Counted from the first letter of the stretch, positions 16,862-26,333 are shown. The stretch is 64,000 bases of DNA from an uncultured Opitutales bacterium (GCA_944389175.1 CALXLK010000004.1:1-64000), one strand, 5' to 3'. Numbers and translations: made by a program. Notes: generated by a model from the letters alone, not told the origin.

Positions 16862-18961
16862 TTATCGCCTTCTCAAATATGTAGCCATTGCAATAGAGAA
16901 AATTCCAAGCGCGAATGCATACGAGGAAGGCTCGGGCACCATAGCTCCGACGCTGAACTGCCCATTTGAATAATCCGCCATAAATTCCTCTCCGGAGGAA
17001 TTGATAACGTGCAGGCTTGCGCCGGCGTCGGAAAGTATCGATTCAACGACAGAGGCGCTATCCTCAAATATTTTGGCTATATCAAAATCGAACGAACTTC
17101 CCGACTCAAAATCATCGTTGAAGACAATGCCGAGCTCGGCAAAGCTCGTGCCCTCGGCAAGCACGGCGACTGCGGAGGAATCCACAAGGAGCTTCTCAAC
17201 GGTGAAGGCCTTTGCGAAGCTTACATTGGAATTTGCATTCACCGATATCGCATCGATGGAGTCAAAGCCGCCGTTAAATGCACCGCTAAAGGTAGACTGC
17301 GCATTGCCAAAGCTTACGGTCTTGTCCCCGCCCACGGTCGCGCCGTCGCCGCCGGAACCATGAACCGTGCCCGCAAAGTCGATATCGGCTCCGTTGCCGA
17401 CAAACGCAACACTGGCATCGCCACTGATGCTGGAACCGGCCCCATTGCCGCCGGCGTATATGTCTCCGGATATTTTTCCGGCGCTTACGGTTATGTTGGA
17501 GGAAGCCAGGGTTGTCGTCGTCGGGGTTCCCTCCACCTCGTTTATCACATAGCCGCCGCCGTAGACATTATTTACAATCGTGCCTCCGGATATGAGGATA
17601 TTCGAAGAACCTGCGATGTTCGAGGTCGCGCCGTTGCCGCTATTGAAAACGTCGGATAGGGAACCGCCATAAACGCTGCCGTTAATGTAGGCGTCTCCGC
17701 TTACCTCAACATATGTTGAACCGCCTATATGGGCCTTCGAAATTCCGTTGTACTGGTAGCTCTGCGCCTCAGACCCGCCAAAGACATCGCCATTGACGGT
17801 GCCCCCGGTTATTTTTACGCTAGTGTTGCCTTGCACGGTCGCCTGAACGTCTTCATGGTTGGCATTCCAATAGAGCGAACCGCCGAATATATTGCCCGTG
17901 ACGGTGCCGCCCGTCATTTCCACGGATGCATCCGACGTGACGACGGTAGAACCGTGCGACTGGGAATGGCCGCCACCGTATATATTTCCGTTAACTGTAC
18001 CGGCCTTAACTATCACTTTTGAGGTATCTACAGACGAAACCAATCCGGCTTGCACGCCAGAGCTTTGAGATGCTCCGAAAACTTTAACGCCGTCCAACGT
18101 CGCCCCGTCTATAGTTACAGACGATCCGCCAGTGACGCTCGTCGGGCACATGTATCCAAAATTCCCGCCGACGATGTATGTAGTATATCTATATCTGGAA
18201 AAATTTGCGCCCGAGCCCAGATACACGCTCGATCCGCCGGTTATGTTGGAACCGCCTACTCCGCCGTTTCCGTATGCCGTCGACCCTCCGGCCACGACAT
18301 AATCGCCGCCAGAAGTTATATTCGCGGAATTTATAACGAGCTTTGAGCCATTCTCAATGTTTACGATGCCTCCGTTCGCATGCGCGCCACCGTAAACATT
18401 GGATGTGTAGGAGCCTCCGTTTAAAGTCAATGTGCTCGACTTTACGTTCATAGTAGACCCCTTATTCCAGACCTGCCCGGCACCCATAGTCAGCCCGCTA
18501 ACTTCAATATCGGCGTTTACCGTCGTATTCAAGTCGCCCACATATGCGGCATGCCCGACGTTTTCAAAATAAACTCCGCCGTATAAACGCTCGAGCGTTA
18601 CCGCCTCGGAAATATCCGCAGTTAAATTTCCAAAATAGGCGTCAGAATCGCCGCTGCTAAAACCGCCAAGATATATTCTTGCGGCAGTCCCCGTGGTTGT
18701 CAGTTGGCCAAACTTTATATAAGCGCTCTGCGCGTTTTCCTGCGTCTGGGAAACCGCTACAAAGTAGTTTTTCACATTGCCAAGCGACCCCGATACGAGA
18801 TAGCCGTCGTAGCCCTCGCTCAAGGCGGGCAGAGCCGTGTCTTTGGAATAATCCCACGAGATCTGTTCCAAATTAGACGCTTCTTGGGCGAACCCGACGC
18901 TGAATACGAGGAGCAACGACATCGAAGCCCCGAGAATCTTTTTGTATGAAGATGTTTTCAT
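16862..18961 (-). CDS. PEP-CTERM surface protein with beta-helix-like repeats
   Basis: The 699-residue protein has an N-terminal signal peptide (1-25) and ends in a PEP-CTERM sorting signal: VPEPSSY, a hydrophobic helix and the basic tail LRRR. Such tails are cut by an exosortase (XrtA type) when proteins are displayed at the surface. The middle (about residues 190-530) is Gly/Ser/Thr/Asn-rich with repeats around GGTVNGNIYGGG and GGSxVxI, as in right-handed beta-helix autotransporter passengers. No beta-barrel is present. It is a monocistronic gene with its own terminator and is likely a surface or matrix adhesin. Confidence 0.85.
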   Translation of the reverse strand: MKTSSYKKILGASMSLLLVFSVGFAQEASNLEQISWDYSKDTALPALSEGYDGYLVSGSLGNVKNYFVAVSQTQENAQSAYIKFGQLTTTGTAARIYLGGFSSGDSDAYFGNLTADISEAVTLERLYGGVYFENVGHAAYVGDLNTTVNADIEVSGLTMGAGQVWNKGSTMNVKSSTLTLNGGSYTSNVYGGAHANGGIVNIENGSKLVINSANITSGGDYVVAGGSTAYGNGGVGGSNITGGSSVYLGSGANFSRYRYTTYIVGGNFGYMCPTSVTGGSSVTIDGATLDGVKVFGASQSSGVQAGLVSSVDTSKVIVKAGTVNGNIYGGGHSQSHGSTVVTSDASVEMTGGTVTGNIFGGSLYWNANHEDVQATVQGNTSVKITGGTVNGDVFGGSEAQSYQYNGISKAHIGGSTYVEVSGDAYINGSVYGGSLSDVFNSGNGATSNIAGSSNILISGGTIVNNVYGGGYVINEVEGTPTTTTLASSNITVSAGKISGDIYAGGNGAGSSISGDASVAFVGNGADIDFAGTVHGSGGDGATVGGDKTVSFGNAQSTFSGAFNGGFDSIDAISVNANSNVSFAKAFTVEKLLVDSSAVAVLAEGTSFAELGIVFNDDFESGSSFDFDIAKIFEDSASVVESILSDAGASLHVINSSGEEFMADYSNGQFSVGAMVPEPSSYAFALGIFSIAMATYLRRR

Positions 18962-19327
18962 ATAAACCTCTTATGTTTTTCCCGATAATGTAATGTTAAT
19001 TGTGCACACACGGCGCAACAATATGTCTCGTATAACTGCGGCAATTGATTGTTTTGTCAATTAATTTTTGCACTGCAACATGTTATTTTTTTGTTATGTG
19101 GGAAATTCCGCCCGAATCTTGGCATGACGAGTGGTTTGGCAGTTGAAAAAGGCTGTTTAATTTTGCCCTGCGATAATGCGCCACCCCAGATTTGACTCCA
19201 AAATTTCGTGCGCTTTTTGACACTCTCAAAAACATATTGACACCCATATCATAATTAGAACATACTCGTTCTACGACTCTTGGGCGTGTTTATCCAAAAC
19301 TTTTACAACACTAACCACCTGTACATT
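18962..19327. other. Divergent intergenic region
   Basis: This is the promoter region for the PEP-CTERM gene (minus) and the lipoprotein gene (plus). A candidate ttgaca at 19238-19243 with catact about 17-18 nt later could serve the plus-strand gene; a second ttgacac lies some 20 nt upstream. Confidence 0.4.
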
Positions 19328-21835
19328 ATGTCAAATTCTATTTTTTTAAAGTTGTTTATACTGCCGATAGCCGTAATTGTGGCCTCGTGCGCAGCTAACG
19401 ACTGGGGAAGCAAAGCCGCTGACCGCCCCGCGATAAAATCTGAAAAAATATGCATCTCCGGCGTCTATCCACACTTAGCCTTTTGGAATGAAGAGGGCGA
19501 ATGCGGAACCGGGGCGTTGGTTCCGTGGGCCGGGAAACTCTGGGCGGTCACGTACGGGCCTCATTGCGTGTTTGAATCGACAGACAGGCTGTATGAAATC
19601 AGCCCGAACCTCGACGTAAAGATACGTCCGGAGAGTCTCGGCGGAACTCACGCAAACAGAATGATACACAAAGAGTCCGACCAGCTCTTTATAGGCTGCT
19701 ACGCCATAGACTCGAAGGGAAACGTGCGCGCAATACCCAGGCGCATAATGCCGGGGCGGCTAACGGGAAACGCGCGCTCCATCACAAATCCGAAAGAGAA
19801 AATATACTTTGCCACGATGGAGGAGGCTCTTTATGAAGTCGACGCAAAGACTCTCGCCGTCAAAGAGATTATCCGCGATGGCAACCTCAAGGAACACCCG
19901 AACAAACTCGGCAAGGACGGCAAGCCCGTCAGTCAGCCCAAGAAATCGAAGCTGCACGGATATCACGGAAAGGGCTTTTACTCAGGATTGGGCAAAGCCT
20001 TCTATTCAAACAACGGCGTACACCACAAAAACGTCGAAAAAGACCCGACTATAAAATCGGGAGCGCTTGCGCAATGGTCGCCGGGCGACTCCGATTGGAC
20101 GCCCATACGAATCTGCCAATTCACCGAAATAACGGGCCCCGGCGGAATATACGGGGCGTCAGCCCCTTCAAAAGACCCCATATGGGCGCTTGGATGGGAT
20201 CCCAAATCAGTTATACTTATGCTAAACGACGGCGGCAAATGGACATCCTTTAGACTGCCCAAAACAAGCCACTCCTACGACGGTTCGCACGGCTGGAACA
20301 CCGAATGGCCGCGCATAAGGGAAATAGGCCAGAAAGACTATTTGATGACTATGCACGGGGCCTTTTGGAGATTTCCGCCGACTTTCCGCAGCGTCGACAC
20401 ATCGGGAATTCGCATGCGTTCTTCTTACTTAAAGGTCATAGGCGATTTCTGCAAATGGCAGGACAGGCTCGTCTTTGGCTGCGACGACTCCGCCCAAAAG
20501 GAATTTTACAACAAGCGCCCGCTCAAGGGCGAAAATATCTCGCCCATAAACTCGAACTCAAACCTGTGGTTTATTCGCGAGGCCGATATAGACAAACTCG
20601 GCCCCGCAATAGGCAGAGGCAGCGTATTTTTGCGCGAGAATGTAAAGGCCGATACGCTTTCAGAAGCAATGCTTACCGGGGGCTTTAAAAGCAGGCTGTT
20701 GGTCTTAGACCACAAATCGCCCAATGATATCGACGTAGAATTGCTGAAGTCAGACGGCAAGAACGGTTTTGAAAAATTCGAAGTTGTCAAAGTGCCTGCA
20801 AACTCCACAAAGTTCATGCTTTTGCCCGAGGCCGAGTGGATAAAGATCCGCCCGCTCTCAGACGCGATGGGGCTGACTGCCCACTTCCATTTAACAAATC
20901 CCGATACGCGCACATGCGCCAATTCGGAAATATTCGACGGCATAATGCGCGCAGGCACGCCGATGAAAGGCTCGGCCGCTCTGCTGCGCTCCCTCGATAT
21001 AAAAAGCGGCAAACTCGGCGCCTACGCTTGGGAAAGCGACGGCTCGACACTCGCGCAGCTGGGCGCGTATTCGCTCGATGCACAGATGAAACTCGTCAAA
21101 GACGCTGCCGTGAACGCCGAAATGCTCAAAAAAACCGCCTATACTCCCAAAGGCATAACATACGAGGCCGACTCGGTGCTTGTGGTTGAGGAAGGCAAGC
21201 GCTACAGGCTTCCGCGAAACCGCCTTTACGACGGCAAATCGGTCTTTGGAACGCCGCGCCTGGCCCGCGAAGTAGCCACTGAACGCGACCTTCTAAACTG
21301 CGCGGGGACATTCTACGAGCTTCCGGCTGTAAACGCGCAGGGCTTTGCAAAAATACGCCCGATAGCCACGCACAACCTCAAGATATTCGACTTTTGTTCG
21401 TACCGGGGGCTGATGATTTTTAGCGGCCTTTCAAGCGAAGCCCCGAATCTTGGCAATAGCCATGTAATAGCCTCTTCGGACGGCAAACTCTGCCTCTGGG
21501 CCGGAGTCATAGACGATTTGTGGAAAATGGGCAAGCCCGTCGGAGTCGGAAGCCCGTGGTTTGAAGCCTCGGTAAAAAAAGGCGAACTTTCCGATCCATA
21601 CATTTTGACAGGATACGATAAAAAGACGCTTAAGGCCATATCTGATAGCGACGTCGAGCTCGAAATTCATGTCGATATAGACGGCACCGGTCTTTGGGTA
21701 AAGTACGACACAATCAAACTCAAAAAGGGCGTGCCTTTTGTAAAGAATTTCGATGAAACTTTGAAAGGCTATTGGATAAGGTTTGAGGCCTGTTCAAAGG
21801 CGGACAAAATCACCACCACCCTCCTCTACGAATAA
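19328..21835 (+). CDS. Large lipoprotein of unknown function
   Basis: ATG 19328 gives 835 residues starting with a lipoprotein signal (IFLKLFILPIAVIVASC, lipobox V-A-S-C). An earlier in-frame start at 19280 would spoil the signal. No family is recognised with confidence. The first 450 or so residues contain repeated blade-like segments (ALVPWAGKLWAVTYG, NRMIHKESDQLFIGCY, SITNPKEKIYFATME), suggesting a beta-propeller. The C-terminal half is all-beta-like. In this glycan-use region it may be an outer-membrane glycan-binding or lyase-like protein; that is inference. Confidence 0.6.
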   Translation: MSNSIFLKLFILPIAVIVASCAANDWGSKAADRPAIKSEKICISGVYPHLAFWNEEGECGTGALVPWAGKLWAVTYGPHCVFESTDRLYEISPNLDVKIRPESLGGTHANRMIHKESDQLFIGCYAIDSKGNVRAIPRRIMPGRLTGNARSITNPKEKIYFATMEEALYEVDAKTLAVKEIIRDGNLKEHPNKLGKDGKPVSQPKKSKLHGYHGKGFYSGLGKAFYSNNGVHHKNVEKDPTIKSGALAQWSPGDSDWTPIRICQFTEITGPGGIYGASAPSKDPIWALGWDPKSVILMLNDGGKWTSFRLPKTSHSYDGSHGWNTEWPRIREIGQKDYLMTMHGAFWRFPPTFRSVDTSGIRMRSSYLKVIGDFCKWQDRLVFGCDDSAQKEFYNKRPLKGENISPINSNSNLWFIREADIDKLGPAIGRGSVFLRENVKADTLSEAMLTGGFKSRLLVLDHKSPNDIDVELLKSDGKNGFEKFEVVKVPANSTKFMLLPEAEWIKIRPLSDAMGLTAHFHLTNPDTRTCANSEIFDGIMRAGTPMKGSAALLRSLDIKSGKLGAYAWESDGSTLAQLGAYSLDAQMKLVKDAAVNAEMLKKTAYTPKGITYEADSVLVVEEGKRYRLPRNRLYDGKSVFGTPRLAREVATERDLLNCAGTFYELPAVNAQGFAKIRPIATHNLKIFDFCSYRGLMIFSGLSSEAPNLGNSHVIASSDGKLCLWAGVIDDLWKMGKPVGVGSPWFEASVKKGELSDPYILTGYDKKTLKAISDSDVELEIHVDIDGTGLWVKYDTIKLKKGVPFVKNFDETLKGYWIRFEACSKADKITTTLLYE

Positions 21836-21864
21836 AAGCCTCATCCGCCCACAAAGCAAAAAAA

Positions 21865-21903
21865 CAAAGGCCGCGCCACACACGGGCGGCCTTTGTTTTT
21901 TTT
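21865..21903 (+). terminator. Intrinsic terminator after the lipoprotein gene
   Basis: The 10-bp stem caaaggccgc / gcggcctttg is followed by eight T. Confidence 0.88.
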
Positions 21904-21996
21904 AGCGGCGCCTATGAGAACATGCCCCCTGCGACAAATCCACACACGGCCTCAGCGCGTAGCGGCATCGGCGCAAAAATATTTTAAAAGGCCAAT

Positions 21997-22419
21997 CTAT
22001 CGGCATGCGCCAATTCCGCGCAGTATGCCGATCATGCCTTCGGCCGCGACGTCTTTTATGATTTTGCCTTCGTTAATATAATAGAAGTTCATAATGCTTA
22101 CGGATATTTTCCGTCCGGTTGGCTTTATTCCGAGAAATTCACCGTCGTGGGTGGCGGTCAAGTTCCAGCATACGGCAACTTTGTCCTCCCCTGCAACGAG
22201 ATCGACAATATTCCACCTGGCATCGCTAAAGCCCTTGCGCATCCAGCGCACAAGCCACAAATAACCGCTGCCTCCAAACAATGGTTCGGGGCTGGCGGGA
22301 GTGTAAAAAGAGGCTTTAGCATCGACGAGCTCCTCCGCCAAAGTTTCGTCGTCGGTATTTATCATTGTCTCAAATTTTTTAATCAATTCCTTGTTGCGTT
22401 CTACCACATTCATAGCCAT
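21997..22419 (-). CDS. SnoaL-like / NTF2-fold protein
   Basis: The 140-residue protein (138 if the second ATG at 22413 is used) matches the SnoaL-like ester cyclase fold. It begins NKELIKKFETMINT, continues with SPEPLFGGSGYLWLVRWMRKGFSDARWNIVDLVAGEDKVAVCWNLTATHDGEFLGIKPTGR and ends IKDVAAEGMIGILRGIG. Members are small cone-shaped barrels, often uncharacterised oxidative-stress or secondary-metabolism proteins. It is the last host gene before the prophage, whose left end lies about 320 nt upstream of its start. Confidence 0.8.
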   Translation of the reverse strand: MAMNVVERNKELIKKFETMINTDDETLAEELVDAKASFYTPASPEPLFGGSGYLWLVRWMRKGFSDARWNIVDLVAGEDKVAVCWNLTATHDGEFLGIKPTGRKISVSIMNFYYINEGKIIKDVAAEGMIGILRGIGACR

Positions 22420-22739
22420 TCCACAAAATACGTGCCCGCAAGTTAAGATTCCAAAAATTTTCGGTCAAACAAATAAATACGGTTTAATAGGCAATTCCCC
22501 TACGCAAAAATAGGCTTTCTTTCCCTTGGAACCTGGCGGCCTTTATTGACACTAAATTACGTACAAAACATGGCGGTTGCATTAAAATCTCCCGTCCGCC
22601 TTGATATTTGTTGTTTTCACGCGCCGCTTCCCGCGCACACCACATTAATGTTCAATCTGCAAAAGGAAACAAACAGAAAAAAAGCGCATTTCTGCCAGCC
22701 GCAATGCGTTGTTTAATCTACGTTTTTTGCGCATGGAGA
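22420..22739. other. Host intergenic region up to the prophage left end
   Basis: It holds the promoter region of the SnoaL-like gene. Nothing else was recognised. The last four bases (gaga) match the four bases after the proposed right end of the prophage. Confidence 0.45.
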
Positions 22740-22905
22740 TGATTAGTGACAGAAGGTTTGAATAGTGGACGGTGGGGGAAGATTATGGACGATTATGGGA
22801 TTTTATGCGGGTTTGAGAGCCGTTTGCGTCGTTGCGAAAGGTTTGACCGAATTTTGCGGCGAAATGCCCTGTTTTACGGCGCAGTGCCAAACGTTTGACC
22901 ATTTT
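22740..22905. promoter_or_regulatory. Prophage left end with three MuA-like binding sites
   Basis: L1 contains agaaggtttga at 22751-22761. L2 (22834-22859) contains aaaggtttgaccgaatttt. L3 (22884-22905) contains aaacgtttgaccatttt. The spacing and the presence of three sites parallel attL of Mu. The sites are inferred from their repetition at the opposite end. Confidence 0.7.
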
Positions 22906-23070
22906 TTCGGATTTTGTCGTGCGGTGGGTATGGTTGTGTTTCGCGAACTGGTCGGCTCGGAATTTTTTGTCGCGGGGGTGTCGTGCATCACGCGTTGGCG
23001 GATTGTAAAGTCGCAAAAAAAAGAGGCGTTGCAATCCAGTTGCAAGCCCCTTGAAACGGATTTGCGGAAT
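22906..23070. other. Left-end non-coding DNA of the prophage
   Basis: Together with the left-end sites, 22740-23070 has no credible gene. It separates the end of the leftward early operon from the prophage terminus. Confidence 0.5.
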
Positions 23071-23301
23071 CTATTTCTTTTCGGTCAAAAATCCGCTGCT
23101 TATCAGGTCGGCGAGAGTGTCTTCATCCGATGTCGTCCGAATTATCGAACCGTCGTATATTTTGCACCGCTCGGAGAGTTCGCGGACAAATGCGCCTAAA
23201 TCGGCTTCTGGATCGTAGGACGAATTTCTTATGGCTTCGAGAACTTCGCGGGCGTTGTCGCCCGACACCGTGCCTCCTCCGCGCATTTCGTATGTTTTCA
23301 T
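23071..23301 (-). CDS. Phage hypothetical protein (76 residues)
   Basis: A small acidic protein with a strong ribosome site (aaggagat) before ATG 23301. It is the last gene of the leftward early operon, directly after the amidoligase gene (4-nt gap). No family is recognised. Position suggests an accessory role tied to the amidoligase or to lysogeny. Confidence 0.6.
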   Translation of the reverse strand: MKTYEMRGGGTVSGDNAREVLEAIRNSSYDPEADLGAFVRELSERCKIYDGSIIRTTSDEDTLADLISSGFLTEKK

Positions 23302-23305
23302 TTGG

Positions 23306-24220
23306 TTATCTCCTTCCGAATTTTTCTTTGCGTTGTTTGTAGAAATTTACGAGCTCGTTGTCGAGCAGTTTTGCAAGGGCGCGTTCGCCGCCACTGTCGA
23401 GCCGTTCGCGCTTCGAGAAATCGACGAACCTTGCGCAGAAGAGCAGCCAATTTCGGATTTTAACGAATTCGACCGTTCCGCTGTGTTGGCGAAACTCAAC
23501 CGTGCCATGCCGCCAGTAGCTTTGGACGTTAAGCTTGAAATACCTGCATCCGCCCGTAATCGAGCGGGAAAGCTGTTCGAGGTTGCGGGCCGAATCTATC
23601 TTTTCGCGCCAGTTTGAAACCTTCATCGACGCGCAATAGCGGTTGTTTCGGCGGCTCGGAGGCATAAAGGCGTCGATGTCGGATTCGAGCGTCGCGTAGT
23701 TGGCGAAAAGATTGCGCCAAACGGAAATGTCCTTTTTGAAATCCTGCGTGCCGAAATGGGCGTGGAAGCCGCAGGATTTGTTGACCGAGGCATTGACCTC
23801 TTCGAGGGCTTGGCAGACGGCGTTAACTTCGGCGAGCCCGCGTTCGCCTTTCAGCACGGGACTGACGAGTTCGTATCCGCCGATTACGGACGCGTCGGAA
23901 ACAATCTTCCAGTTTGTGCGCGTGGCGTGGTTGTAGCCCTCTATTTCGCAGGCTACGCCTCTGCGCCTGATTGCGTCGCGCAGTTGCCGCTTGTTGCCGT
24001 GGACGATTTCGAGTTCTACGCCGAATGTTCTGTTGAAAACAAAATCGCCCTCCGGTGAGAGAGGGCGATTGTTGAAGTATTTTGCGTAGACGTTTTGGAC
24101 GAATCCGTAGCCGACTCCCAACAGGAGGGCGACTTCCTTTCGGGTTTTGCCCTCGTCGAAGAGCCTGCGCATCTTGTCCGATTTGGTCAGGTTTGAGTTG
24201 AGTATTTCGTCGATTTCCAT
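23306..24220 (-). CDS. HTH-amidoligase fusion (putative amidoligase enzyme, PF12224-like)
   Basis: ATG 24220 gives 304 residues. Residues about 5-45 look like a helix-turn-helix (KMRRLFDEGKTRKEVALLLGVGYGF). From about residue 55 the sequence follows the phage/mobile amidoligase family: FGVELEI, WKIVSDASV, GYELVSPVL, CGFHAHFG and VEFRQHSGTVE. The latter motifs resemble the metal and ATP sites of the carboxylate-amine ligase / glutamine synthetase fold. The family is thought to ligate amines to peptide or cell-wall substrates, possibly for exclusion or host modification. It lies at the distal end of the early operon where Mu carries accessory genes. Confidence 0.8.
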   Translation of the reverse strand: MEIDEILNSNLTKSDKMRRLFDEGKTRKEVALLLGVGYGFVQNVYAKYFNNRPLSPEGDFVFNRTFGVELEIVHGNKRQLRDAIRRRGVACEIEGYNHATRTNWKIVSDASVIGGYELVSPVLKGERGLAEVNAVCQALEEVNASVNKSCGFHAHFGTQDFKKDISVWRNLFANYATLESDIDAFMPPSRRNNRYCASMKVSNWREKIDSARNLEQLSRSITGGCRYFKLNVQSYWRHGTVEFRQHSGTVEFVKIRNWLLFCARFVDFSKRERLDSGGERALAKLLDNELVNFYKQRKEKFGRR

Positions 24221-24290
24221 TGCCGTTTTTGAATTGGTGCGTACACACGCTCTACGGCGGAACGAAGTCAACTCTCTTCGGACATTTTTT

Positions 24291-24659
24291 TTATTTTTTA
24301 CTGGCGGTGTGCTCGCCGTCGTCGGAAGGAGCGAATGGATAATCTGGGTGGGTGGCGAACTCTATCATTGCCAGATTTGCGATGTCTACGAGGTGTTCGC
24401 GGTTGTGGTCTGCTCTATATAATAGAAGGCGTTTTTCGATAGAGCCGACGTTGTCGTATTGCGCTTTGCCGATTTGGCTTGCGAGCGAGCCGTAGCGGAA
24501 GTAGCCCATAATCATCCGATTTTGCCTGTATTGCTCGAACTGCGGGCAGGACTGGATTTTGGCGATTTCGTCGAGGCTCGGCGCGGGCGGCAGCGGGTCG
24601 AAGATGCCCGCTTGGGCGAGCAGTCTTTCGCGGAGGAAGTCATGGGTTGTCTTAGGCAT
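24291..24659 (-). CDS. Conserved phage protein of unknown function
   Basis: The 122-residue protein contains NRMIMGYFRYGSL followed by RADHNREHLVDIANLAMIEF and an acidic C-terminus. This pattern is met in many phages in genes of unknown role. It sits between the GemA-like and amidoligase genes in the early operon, where Mu has accessory genes and mor. I see no Mor-like DNA-binding region in it. Confidence 0.65.
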   Translation of the reverse strand: MPKTTHDFLRERLLAQAGIFDPLPPAPSLDEIAKIQSCPQFEQYRQNRMIMGYFRYGSLASQIGKAQYDNVGSIEKRLLLYRADHNREHLVDIANLAMIEFATHPDYPFAPSDDGEHTASKK

Positions 24660-24674
24660 AGCGGGCGAGCCTAA

Positions 24675-25229
24675 TTAGAACGGGCAGTTGTCGTCGTCGG
24701 CTTCGGCGGCGGGGGTTGATGTGAATGTTTTGCCCGCCTTTTTGTAGGCATAGAGGCGGGCCTTGCAGGTGTAGAAAAGCTGCATCATTTCGAACGCAAG
24801 CAGACCGTTGCGCCAGTCGCGCACGCGGAATTTGCCGAACGAAATCGCCGCGACGTAGGCGGGCGGCATTTCGAGTTCGTCGATGAGATGGGCGATGCGT
24901 CGCGCCTCGCCGTCCATATACATTTCTATGACCTTTTCTGGATAAACGACAAGCGAGGACTGTTTGAGCAGCTCGCGCATCGCGCCGAGAACCACGTCGT
25001 AGTCGCCGTGTTTGAAGCTTTTGTGCGACTTGCTTTCGCCGCCGAAAATCTGCTCGGTGATGTCTTTGCGCAGAGATTCGAGTGCGTCGCCCGAAAGCCC
25101 GAACTTGCGTTTGATTTCGGCCCAGAGCCCCCAGTAGTAGGACTCTTCGTTTGTCATCTTTCCGCCGCGCCGACGGCTTGCAGACGCTTTGCGGGCGCGC
25201 TGCGCGGGCTTTTCAAGTGTTGCGGTCAT
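24675..25229 (-). CDS. GemA / Mu gp16-like protein (DUF1018-like)
   Basis: The 184-residue protein follows the Gam gene directly (3-nt gap), as gp16 follows gam in Mu. The basic N-terminus (1-24) is followed by YYWGLWAEIKRKFGLSGDALESLRKDITEQIFGGESKSHKSFKHGDYDVVLGAM, which fits the DUF1018 pattern. The last residues are D-D-D-N-C-P-F, like the acidic tip of single-strand DNA-binding proteins, which recruits replication partners. A role in modulating host gene expression or replication is known for GemA; for this protein it is inferred. Confidence 0.6.
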   Translation of the reverse strand: MTATLEKPAQRARKASASRRRGGKMTNEESYYWGLWAEIKRKFGLSGDALESLRKDITEQIFGGESKSHKSFKHGDYDVVLGAMRELLKQSSLVVYPEKVIEMYMDGEARRIAHLIDELEMPPAYVAAISFGKFRVRDWRNGLLAFEMMQLFYTCKARLYAYKKAGKTFTSTPAAEADDDNCPF

Positions 25230-25232
25230 CGC

Positions 25233-25739
25233 CTACTCTCCTATGTCTTTATCTGTTTTGGGTTCGACGTAGAAGCGTTCGACGACCTCCATTTCGAAGA
25301 GTTCTTCGATGTGCGCGTCGCCGTTTTTGAGTGCCTTTTGAATGCCGCGTTTGTCGAGCGAATACTTCGCCTTTGCGCAGTCGGCGCGGGCTGCCTTGAA
25401 AAGCTCGTAGGCTACGGCGTCGTCGGGCTTGCCCGTGATGTTGCGGACGACGGTTTGCCCTGTTCTGAATCCATACATCGAAAGCGGCGACGAAGCCGAT
25501 TTGTTTTTGCCCATCAGCTCCTCCTTCCGCGCCGAGACAAACGGCGCAAGCGCGTTCTCGCGGCAGTCGCGCTCGGCTTCGAGCTCCTTGATTTGCGGGT
25601 TGTATTGCTCGTTGATTTTCAAAATCGCGGCGTCGCGGGCGACGGTGAGCTTGCGGATTTTGATTCGGATTTTTGCGATTTCGTCGGCTTCGGCTTCAAT
25701 TTCCGCGCGTGTTTTGGGTTCTTTGTAGATGACTGACAT
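25233..25739 (-). CDS. gam: Mu Gam-like host nuclease inhibitor
   Basis: The 168-residue protein has a long helical hairpin (about 8-75, with KIRIKIRKLTVARDAAILKINEQYNPQIKELEAERDCRENALAPF) and then the compact domain with YGFRTGQTVVR typical of Phage_Mu_Gam (PF07352). Gam binds double-strand DNA ends and protects them from RecBCD-type nucleases. Its position in the early operon after the transposition genes agrees with Mu. Confidence 0.85.
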   Translation of the reverse strand: MSVIYKEPKTRAEIEAEADEIAKIRIKIRKLTVARDAAILKINEQYNPQIKELEAERDCRENALAPFVSARKEELMGKNKSASSPLSMYGFRTGQTVVRNITGKPDDAVAYELFKAARADCAKAKYSLDKRGIQKALKNGDAHIEELFEMEVVERFYVEPKTDKDIGE

Positions 25740-25758
25740 TTTTTATTTACCTTTCGGG

Positions 25759-25980
25759 TTAATAGTTTTTCGGATTTGTGAAGTTGAATTGCGTTTGTCT
25801 GCCGCCTTTCGGGCGGGGTTTGCGGGGCGGTTTGAGCCCGCGCGTGAGTTGGATTTTGGCGGCGATTAGCAGGGCGATTTCGTTGTCGCTCATCGCAAGC
25901 AGGAACTCGTTGCGCGAGACGTGCCCGAGTCTGTCGCGGCAAACGGACATCGCCTTTGCGATTGCCTGCTGAGTGGTCAT
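25759..25980 (-). CDS. Phage hypothetical protein (73 residues)
   Basis: A small basic protein (MTTQQAIAKAMSVCRDRLGHVSRNEFLLAMSDNE...) placed between gam and the next early gene with short gaps. The central helix pair may bind DNA or protein. No family is recognised. Confidence 0.55.
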   Translation of the reverse strand: MTTQQAIAKAMSVCRDRLGHVSRNEFLLAMSDNEIALLIAAKIQLTRGLKPPRKPRPKGGRQTQFNFTNPKNY

Positions 25981-26017
25981 ATTATTTATATTTCGGGTTG
26001 ATTTTTGATTACAGCTC

Positions 26018-26329
26018 CTATCGTCGCGCGGGTTCTTGCGGCGTTATAAATGAACGCCGCAATTCATCCTCCACCAAGAAGAAGTTGAGGTCTTCGGCGA
26101 CGTGTCGGGCGCGCTCGTAGCTTGCGTAGTTGCCGATTTTGATGTTGCGCTTTTCGCCGAGGAAAATCGACCACCCGCCCTCGTCGTTTTCGGCAATGCG
26201 GCAGGCGACAACCGCCGCCGTCGTGTGGTCGGGGAATGTCTCGTGCGCCGCGCCGTCGGCAGGCAGCGGAGAACAGCGCAACCCCGCGAAGAAGTTTTCG
26301 ATGCCCGTTAAAAGTTTGTCCAAGCCCAT
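26018..26329 (-). CDS. Phage hypothetical protein (103 residues)
   Basis: It lies 4 nt after the MuB-like gene in the same operon. The sequence GGWSIFLGEKRNIKIGNYASYERARHVAEDLNFFL looks like a small alpha/beta domain. No family is recognised. Confidence 0.55.
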   Translation of the reverse strand: MGLDKLLTGIENFFAGLRCSPLPADGAAHETFPDHTTAAVVACRIAENDEGGWSIFLGEKRNIKIGNYASYERARHVAEDLNFFLVEDELRRSFITPQEPARR

Positions 26330-26333
26330 AGTC

